Source of the DNA: Caulobacter sp.
GTDB taxonomy: Bacteria > Pseudomonadota > Alphaproteobacteria > Caulobacterales > Caulobacteraceae
Direction of reading: 5' to 3'
Length of the DNA stretch: 10,782 nucleotides
Assembly (NCBI GenBank): GCA_014378155.1
Contig: JACMOF010000364.1
Location: 1 to 10,782, forward strand
Under the pieces are notes generated by a model. That model searched no databases, was not told the origin of the DNA, and was given only the letters and a program-made list of their open reading frames with translations. Made by a program: the position numbers and the translations under genes. Shown here one piece after another: positions 6,614 to 10,782 of this stretch (position 1 is the stretch's first letter; the number at the start of each line of letters is the position of its first letter).

Positions 6614-7536
6614 GCCAGAGCTGTCCCTACTGCCAGCGGGAAGCCTCGAACGAAGACCTCGGCGTCCTGGGCGCCCTTGCCCTCGCGCTGGGCCTTGAGC
6701 AGGCGCACCGCGCCGTCGCCACAGGCGATGAGCAGGGCGTCGTCGAGCACCGCGCCCGCCGCGCCGTCCCCGTCCTCGACCCGCGACAGCAAGGCCTTGA
6801 CCCGCACCGGCCCCTTGTCCGACGGCGCCTCGAACCAGGCCCCGGGAAAAGGCGAAAGCCCGCGGATGTGGCAGTCCACCTCGGCGGCCGAGCGAGTCCA
6901 GTCGATGCGAGCCTCGGCGGGCTTGATCTTCTTGGCGTAGGTCACGCCCTCGTCGCTCTGCGGCGTCTCGCGGGCCCCGCCGCGCTCGATGGCGGCCAGG
7001 GCGACGGGCAGGATGCGCGAACCGACGGCGGCCAGCTTGTCGTGCAGCGAGCCGGCGGTCTCCAGGGCGTCGATCCGCACCTGCTCGCCCATCAGCACGG
7101 GGCCTTCATCGAGGCCGACGCTCATCCGCATCACCTGGACCCCGGTCACCGCGTCGCCGGCCATGATCGCCCGCTGGATCGGCGCGGCGCCCCGCCAACG
7201 GGGCAGCAGGCTGGCGTGCAGGTTGAAACAGCCCAGGCGCGGGGCGTCGAGCACCTCGGCCACCAGGATCTGGCCAAAGGCCACCACCACGGCGGCGTCG
7301 AGGTCCAGGGCCTGGAAGGCGGCGATCTCCTCGGGCGACTTCATCGACACCGGCGTGCGGACTGGCAGGCCCAGGCTGTCGGCGAAGGCGTGGACCGGCG
7401 AGGGCTTGAGGTCCTGCCCGCGACCGCGCGGCGCGGGGGGTTGGCTGTAAACACAGGCGATCTCGTGCCCGGCGGACACCAGTTCGGCCAGGCAGGCGAC
7501 GGAGAATTCGGGCGTCCCGAGGAAGGCGATGCGCAT
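6610..7536 (-). CDS. fmt: Methionyl-tRNA formyltransferase
   Basis: Fmt transfers a formyl group from 10-formyltetrahydrofolate to initiator Met-tRNA. The 308-residue length is normal. It opens with [16 protein letters not shown]. The catalytic set is visible as N105 and H107 in [16 protein letters not shown] and D143 in VGLDEGPVL. The C-terminal tRNA-binding OB-like domain follows from about residue 205 ([14 protein letters not shown]). The first loop reads [12 protein letters not shown] where many enzymes have QPDRPAGRG. The partner gene def is upstream on the same strand but is separated by an opposite-strand lipoprotein gene, so def and fmt are probably not cotranscribed here. The stop overlaps the stop of the convergent small gene. 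Confidence 0.97.
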   Translation of the reverse strand: MRIAFLGTPEFSVACLAELVSAGHEIACVYSQPPAPRGRGQDLKPSPVHAFADSLGLPVRTPVSMKSPEEIAAFQALDLDAAVVVAFGQILVAEVLDAPRLGCFNLHASLLPRWRGAAPIQRAIMAGDAVTGVQVMRMSVGLDEGPVLMGEQVRIDALETAGSLHDKLAAVGSRILPVALAAIERGGARETPQSDEGVTYAKKIKPAEARIDWTRSAAEVDCHIRGLSPFPGAWFEAPSDKGPVRVKALLSRVEDGDGAAGAVLDDALLIACGDGAVRLLKAQREGKGAQDAEVFVRGFPLAVGTALA

Positions 7537-7583
7537 GGCGGCCGGTTTAGACGGCTCGGCGTCCTGGGGAAAGCTTGAGAGTC

Positions 7584-7608
7584 GGAACCTTCACCATGGA
7601 CCGCCGTT
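7584..7608 (+). promoter_or_regulatory. EcfG/SigT-type stress promoter
   Basis: GGAAC (7584-7588) and CGTT (7605-7608) are separated by exactly 16 bases. This fits the GGAAC-N16/17-CGTT consensus of the alphaproteobacterial general-stress sigma factor EcfG (SigT in Caulobacter). Transcription would start near 7615, leaving a leader of about 27 bases to the lipoprotein start at 7642. A GANTC site (GAGTC, 7579-7583), the CcrM methylation target, directly abuts the -35 element. Assignment rests on consensus match and position only. Confidence 0.7.
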
Positions 7609-7641
7609 CTAGGAAGCGACCTTTTCCAAGGAAGAACCGTC

Positions 7642-8001
7642 ATGCGCTCCATCGCCCTCATCGCCGCCGCCGGCCTGGCCGCCCTCTCGCTGGCCGCCTG
7701 CTCGGACGAGCACGCCGCCCAGACCAAGGAAGGCGCCAAGGCCGCCGGCTCCGAGATCAAGCAGGCCGCCACCGACATCAAGAACGATCCCGACGTCAAG
7801 GAAGCCGGCACGGCCCTGAAGGAAAGCACCAAGGAAGCCGCCGCCGACGTCAAGGTCGCGGCGGGTGAAGCCGTCGATGCGACCAAACAAGCCGGCGCCA
7901 AGGCGGGCGACGCCACCAAGGAAGCGGCGGGCGACCTCAATCGCGAAGCCAAGGAAGCCGGCCAGGACGCCAAGCAAGAAGTCCATAAGGCGACGCGGTA
8001 A
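7642..8001 (+). CDS. Ala/Lys-rich LEA-like lipoprotein
   Basis: A 119-residue secreted lipoprotein. Residues 1-19 form a lipoprotein signal peptide ending in the lipobox LAAC, with the lipidated Cys20; the +2 residue is Ser, which favours outer-membrane sorting in Lol-type rules. The mature part is almost wholly Ala, Lys, Glu, Asp, Gly and Gln in loose 11-residue periods such as TKQAGAKAGDA and TKEAAGDLNRE. It should form an amphipathic helix or disordered chain like group 3 LEA or apolipoprotein-type proteins. No enzyme motif is present. AAGGAAG (7628-7634) lies 7 bases before the ATG. The upstream EcfG-type promoter suggests induction by general stress, and a protective role in the envelope is inferred. 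It is convergent with def and divergent from fmt. Confidence 0.85.
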   Translation: MRSIALIAAAGLAALSLAACSDEHAAQTKEGAKAAGSEIKQAATDIKNDPDVKEAGTALKESTKEAAADVKVAAGEAVDATKQAGAKAGDATKEAAGDLNREAKEAGQDAKQEVHKATR

Positions 8002-8009
8002 ATCACGGA

Positions 8010-8037
8010 CGGGGACACGTCCTCGGGCGTGTCCCCG
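8010..8037. terminator. Probable bidirectional terminator hairpin
   Basis: CGGGGACACG (8010-8019) pairs perfectly with CGTGTCCCCG (8028-8037), giving a 10-bp GC-rich stem and an 8-base loop. It fills the 42-base gap between the convergent lipoprotein and def stop codons. No T-tract follows on either strand, so it is a hairpin 3' end rather than a textbook intrinsic terminator. Confidence 0.7.
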
Positions 8038-8043
8038 ATAGAG

Positions 8044-8565
8044 CTAAGCCGCGCGGCGGGCCTTCTTGACCTTGCTGATCGCCCGGTCGCGCTTCAGGCG
8101 CGACAGATGGTCGATAAACAGCACGCCGGCCAGATGGTCCATCTCGTGCTGGAAGCAGACGGCGGAGAGGCCCTCGGCCTCTTCCTCCACCGTCTCGCCC
8201 TGATAGTTCAGATAGGTCAGCTTGACCTTGGCCGGACGCTCGACCTCGTCATAGACCTCGGGCACCGACAGGCAGCCCTCTTCGTAGACATAGAGCTCTT
8301 CCGACGCCCAGGTGATCTTGGGATTGACGAAATATAGCGGAGCCGGCGGGTCGCCTTCGCGGGCCAGGTCCATGACGATCACATTGAGCGGCTCGCCCAC
8401 CTGCACGGCCGCCAGGCCGATGCCGGGGGCGTCGTACATCGTCTCCAGCATGTCATCCATCAGGGCGCGCAGACCGTCATCGACGGCGGGGACGTCCTTG
8501 GAGACCTGCTTGAGAACCGCCAGATCGGCGGCGTTATCGACGGTGAGGATGCGACGTATAGCCAT
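8044..8565 (-). CDS. def: Peptide deformylase
   Basis: Def removes the N-formyl group from nascent proteins using a divalent metal, usually iron. The 173-residue length is typical. All three family motifs are present: [10 protein letters not shown] (48-57), EEGCLSVP (95-102) with ligand Cys98, and QHEMDH (139-144) with ligands His140 and His144 and catalytic Glu141. The Lys/Arg-rich C-terminus ([16 protein letters not shown]) fits ribosome contact. A TTGACC (8598-8603, minus strand) lies 17 bases before TACCTG and could be a weak promoter. The start has only a weak ribosome site. It counters the action of fmt, encoded downstream. Confidence 0.97.
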   Translation of the reverse strand: MAIRRILTVDNAADLAVLKQVSKDVPAVDDGLRALMDDMLETMYDAPGIGLAAVQVGEPLNVIVMDLAREGDPPAPLYFVNPKITWASEELYVYEEGCLSVPEVYDEVERPAKVKLTYLNYQGETVEEEAEGLSAVCFQHEMDHLAGVLFIDHLSRLKRDRAISKVKKARRAA

Positions 8566-8643
8566 GATGGTGCTCAGGTAAGGGCCGCGCCGCCCGGGGT
8601 CAAGACGACGGAAGGGCGCGGGGGAGCGTCAAGCCTGTTTCAA

Positions 8644-8676
8644 TCCGCTCATCCCGGCATTCGCGGGATGAGCGGA
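8644..8676. repeat. Short palindromic repeat, relative of the 4900-5026 element
   Basis: TCCGCTCATCCCG (8644-8656) and CGGGATGAGCGGA (8664-8676) are perfect 13-base inverted arms around GCATTCG. It is followed by GAGAAAAAG, like the right end of the larger element. It lies between rmuC and def, 10 bases past the rmuC stop. In the rmuC direction the T-run precedes the hairpin, so it is not a standard terminator. The remaining gap sequence up to def shows no gene. Confidence 0.8.
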
Positions 8677-8685
8677 GAAAAAGCG

Positions 8686-9972
8686 CTAGAGGTTCGCTTG
8701 CAGCTTCGGCGTTTCGTCCACCGCCAGCTTGATCAGCGGCCGTACCGAGCCCTCGACCGGCGTCAGCTCGCCGATCTCCTTGCCCTCGTGGTCCACCGAC
8801 AGGTCCTCGAAGCGGCGGGCCTGGGTCAGCACCTGGCTTTCCAGCGAGCCGACGAACTGGTTGTAGCGACCGACCGCCGCCTCCAGCGCCTTGCCCACCG
8901 AGCCGGCATGGGCCCCCATCACGGCGATCCGCTTGTAGAGCTCGCGACCGACAGCCACGATATTGGCGGCGTTCTTGGCCTGGTCCTCGGCCCGCCAGCC
9001 GTAGGCGACGGCCTTGCACAGGGCGAACAGGGTGGTGGGGGTGACCAGCAGCACCCGGCGGTCCATGGCCTCGGTCATCAGGTCGGGCAGGCGGTCCAGG
9101 GCGGCCGCGAGAAAGCCGTCGCCGGGCACGAACATCGCCACGAAGTCGGGCGAGCCTTCGGACGCGAACTGGTCCCAATAGGCCTTGGCCGACAAGCCCT
9201 GCATGTGGTTCCGGACGCTGGCGGCGTGGCGGATCATGGCGGGTTCGCGCAGGGAATCCTCGGGGGCCTCCTGGGCCCCCAGAAAAGCGTTGAGCGAGCA
9301 CTTGGCGTCGATGACGAACACCCCGCCGCCGGGCATTTTCACCTTCACGTCGGGCCGGCGACGGCCTTCGTCGCTCTCGACGCTGAACTGCTCCTCGAAG
9401 TCGAAGCGGTTCGTGAGGCCAGCGGCCTCAAGAACGTTACGTAAAGTCTGCTCGCCCCAGCGGCCTTGCACGCCGGCCCCGCGCCGCAGGGCGGCCGACA
9501 GCTTGCGGGCCTCGAACTGGGTGGCCACCGAGGCTTCCATCAGGGCGGTGATCTGGGCCTTGAGGCCGCCGGTCTCTTCGGCGCGGGCCTTTTCGACGGC
9601 GGTAACCTGGGCCTCGAACTTGGCCAGGGTCTCGGCCACCGGCTTCAGCTGAGCTTCAAGACGGGCCTGAGACAGTAGTTCGCGGCTTTTGAAGTTCTCC
9701 TCGGTGCGCTTGATCAGCGCCTCGGCGACGGTGTTGGCGGTCATGGTCGCCTGCTGGGCGGCCTGGGCGCGGATCAGCTCGCCCTGGGTGATCGCCTGGT
9801 CCTCCAGCAGCCGCGCCCGCTCGTCGGCCTGGACCAGCCGGGCGTTGAGCTCCCAGGCGCGGCCGTCGGCGGTGGTCGCCCGCTTCTGGCTGGCCAGGGC
9901 CCACAGCACGGCGCCGAGCGCCAGCAGGGCGAAGACCAGGGTGAGGATCAGGAAGGGATCGGAGAAGTTCAT
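8686..9972 (-). CDS. rmuC: DNA recombination protein RmuC
   Basis: RmuC is a predicted membrane-anchored nuclease-like protein linked to limiting inversions and rearrangements at DNA repeats. The 428-residue protein has one N-terminal membrane helix (7-27), a long charged coiled coil (about 38-160), then the conserved core. Core blocks are GRWGEQTLRNVLEAAGL (170-186), RRPDVKV (205-211) with D208, and VFVIDAKCSLNAF (218-230) with D222 and K224, which fits a PD-(D/E)xK-type site. TPTTLFALCKAVAYGWR and a C-terminal helix bundle follow. AGGA lies 7 bases before the ATG. It is separated from recR by a 181-base gap filled with inverted repeats, so the two are probably separate transcripts. Confidence 0.95.
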   Translation of the reverse strand: MNFSDPFLILTLVFALLALGAVLWALASQKRATTADGRAWELNARLVQADERARLLEDQAITQGELIRAQAAQQATMTANTVAEALIKRTEENFKSRELLSQARLEAQLKPVAETLAKFEAQVTAVEKARAEETGGLKAQITALMEASVATQFEARKLSAALRRGAGVQGRWGEQTLRNVLEAAGLTNRFDFEEQFSVESDEGRRRPDVKVKMPGGGVFVIDAKCSLNAFLGAQEAPEDSLREPAMIRHAASVRNHMQGLSAKAYWDQFASEGSPDFVAMFVPGDGFLAAALDRLPDLMTEAMDRRVLLVTPTTLFALCKAVAYGWRAEDQAKNAANIVAVGRELYKRIAVMGAHAGSVGKALEAAVGRYNQFVGSLESQVLTQARRFEDLSVDHEGKEIGELTPVEGSVRPLIKLAVDETPKLQANL

Positions 9973-10011
9973 GCTCCGTTCCTATAGGGAGTCGGGGGAT
10001 GGGGGAAGTCA

Positions 10012-10150
10012 AAGCCTCCCCCTGTGGGGGAGGTGTCGGCGAAGCCGACGGTGGGGGGAGTGATCGGCAGGCGACCACACCTCGGATCGACGACCCTAAA
10101 ACTCCCCCCACCGATCGCTTCGCGATCGCCTCCCCCACAGGGGGAGGCTT
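10012..10150. repeat. Pair of inverted 50-base structured repeats
   Basis: The left copy 10012-10061 and right copy 10101-10150 are inverted copies matching at 43 of 50 positions. Each begins with a hairpin, CCTCCCC-CTGTG-GGGGAGG-like. Each then has an inner stem around GAA: GTCGGC/GCCGAC in the left copy, and GATCGC/GCGATC in the right copy read on the minus strand. It ends GTGGGGGGAGT. A 39-base spacer (10062-10100) separates the copies. They fill the gap between recR and rmuC and would act on the recR 3' end or on rmuC expression, if at all. Confidence 0.85.
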
Positions 10151-10153
10151 GAG

Positions 10154-10756
10154 CTAAGCCGGCCGCCGGGCCCGCAACGCCTGGGCGATCGTCCCATCGT
10201 CGAGCCAGTCCAGGTCGCCGCCCACCGGCACCCCTCGCGCCAGCATGGTCACCGACACCCCCGACGGGATCAGCCGATCGGCCAGGTAATGCGCGGTCGT
10301 CTGGCCATCGACCGTGGCCGGCAGGGCCAGGATAACCTCGGAAATCTCGCTGCCGGTCGCCCGGCTGAGCAGCTCGCCCACCCGCAGGGCCTCGGGGCCG
10401 ATGCCGTCCAGCGCCGACAGCAGCCCGCCCAGCACGTGGTAGCGGCCCTTGAACGACTGCCCGCGCTCCATGGCCCACAGCGACCCCACCTCCTCGACCA
10501 CGCAGATCAGCCGCGGATCCCGGGTCTGGTCGGCGCAGATGGCGCAGGGATCGGAGGTGTCCAGCGACCCGCACACCGAGCAGGTCCGCACCTTGGCCTG
10601 GGCGTCCACCAGGGCCGCGGTCAGCGGCGCCAGCAGGGTGTCGCGCTCCTTCAGCAAGGCCAGGGCCGCCCGCCGGCCCGAGCGCGGGCCCAGGCCCGGC
10701 AGCTTTGACAGCAGGGCGATCAGCCGCTCGATCTCGGGTCCGGCGGAGGCGGCCAA
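10154..10756 (-). CDS. recR: Recombination protein RecR
   Basis: RecR works with RecO and RecF to load RecA at single-strand gaps. The 200-residue length fits. Domains in order: helix-hairpin-helix [17 protein letters not shown] (19-35); C4 zinc finger with C59, C62, C71 and C74; and a Toprim domain from about 81 ([16 protein letters not shown]), ending with [15 protein letters not shown] and the C-terminal [19 protein letters not shown]. The start is a TTG at 10756. Family N-termini align close to this point and no better in-frame ATG or GTG is available. It begins three bases after the stop of the preceding gene, so it is translationally coupled to it. Confidence 0.96.
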   Translation of the reverse strand: MAASAGPEIERLIALLSKLPGLGPRSGRRAALALLKERDTLLAPLTAALVDAQAKVRTCSVCGSLDTSDPCAICADQTRDPRLICVVEEVGSLWAMERGQSFKGRYHVLGGLLSALDGIGPEALRVGELLSRATGSEISEVILALPATVDGQTTAHYLADRLIPSGVSVTMLARGVPVGGDLDWLDDGTIAQALRARRPA

Positions 10757-10759
10757 GGC

Positions 10760-10782
10760 CTAGAACTTCATCCCGGGCATGC
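10760..10782 (-). CDS. 3' end of a gene upstream of recR, probably ybaB/ebfC
   Basis: Only the last codons are in the window: they read MPGMKF then TAG on the minus strand. The PGMK ending and position three bases before recR fit the nucleoid-associated protein YbaB/EbfC, which usually precedes recR and often ends PPGMKLPF. The fragment is too short to confirm, so no symbol is assigned. Confidence 0.45.

Noticed and set aside
6574..7578. 334-codon plus-strand frame opposite fmt
   Set aside because: Antisense to a gene with full Fmt catalytic motifs; composition is Gly/His/Arg shadow-like.
7341..8018. Minus-strand frames opposite the lipoprotein gene
   Set aside because: The plus-strand gene has a ribosome site, lipobox and promoter; the minus frames are Ala/Ser-rich shadows that also run into fmt.
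8041..8056. Matching GAGCTAAGCCG at the ends of def and recR (also 10151-10161)
   Set aside because: Both proteins end in Arg-Arg-x-Ala with the same stop, so an 11-base match is easily chance in GC-rich DNA.
8668..9444. Plus-strand 258-codon frame opposite rmuC
   Set aside because: Antisense to the conserved RmuC core with no independent support.

Overview
The window looks like chromosome from a high-GC alphaproteobacterium close to Caulobacter (Caulobacterales). The reasons are the strong GC bias at codon third positions, the run ybaB-recR / rmuC / def / fmt / truA with dapE nearby, palindromic intergenic repeats of a kind I associate with that group, and one promoter that fits the alphaproteobacterial EcfG/SigT general-stress consensus. 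The genus is inferred from recall, not from a database search. Most of the window is ordinary core genome; I see no phage, transposase, CRISPR array, tRNA or rRNA.

Left block (1-2272). A composite palindromic repeat (41-147) abuts the 3' end of a leftward gene for an animal-type haem peroxidase that resembles cyclooxygenase (144-1733). Upstream of it on the same strand is a small cupin protein (1808-2272). The cupin start diverges from dapE across only 64 bases.

Rightward amino-acid block (2337-4866). dapE (lysine/diaminopimelate synthesis), a one-domain EamA/DMT membrane protein and glsA (glutaminase) are packed with a 1-base overlap and a 2-base gap, so they are probably one transcript. 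The dapE product lacks one of its expected zinc ligands. After glsA comes a MITE-like inverted-repeat element (4900-5026), then a DUF3597 protein (5127-5513).

Leftward translation and repair block (5592-10782). Read on the minus strand the order is ybaB (only its last codons), recR, rmuC, def, fmt, truA. This covers homologous-recombination repair (RecR, RmuC), N-terminal formylation and deformylation of nascent proteins (Fmt, Def) and tRNA pseudouridylation (TruA). Two small rightward genes break the block. One is a lipoprotein with an Ala/Lys-rich repeat body, preceded by a good EcfG-type promoter (between def and fmt). The other is a lower-GC 80-residue protein that fills the fmt-truA gap and shares a CTAG stop with fmt. 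Structured repeats lie between recR and rmuC, between rmuC and def, and after the DUF3597 gene.

Most notable points: the peroxidase keeps the cyclooxygenase-type proximal His and radical Tyr but has Asp where the distal His should be; DapE has Gly where a Zn-binding Glu is expected; a stress-type promoter drives a LEA-like lipoprotein; and two inverted repeat copies at 10012-10150 differ by changes that mostly preserve their internal stem.
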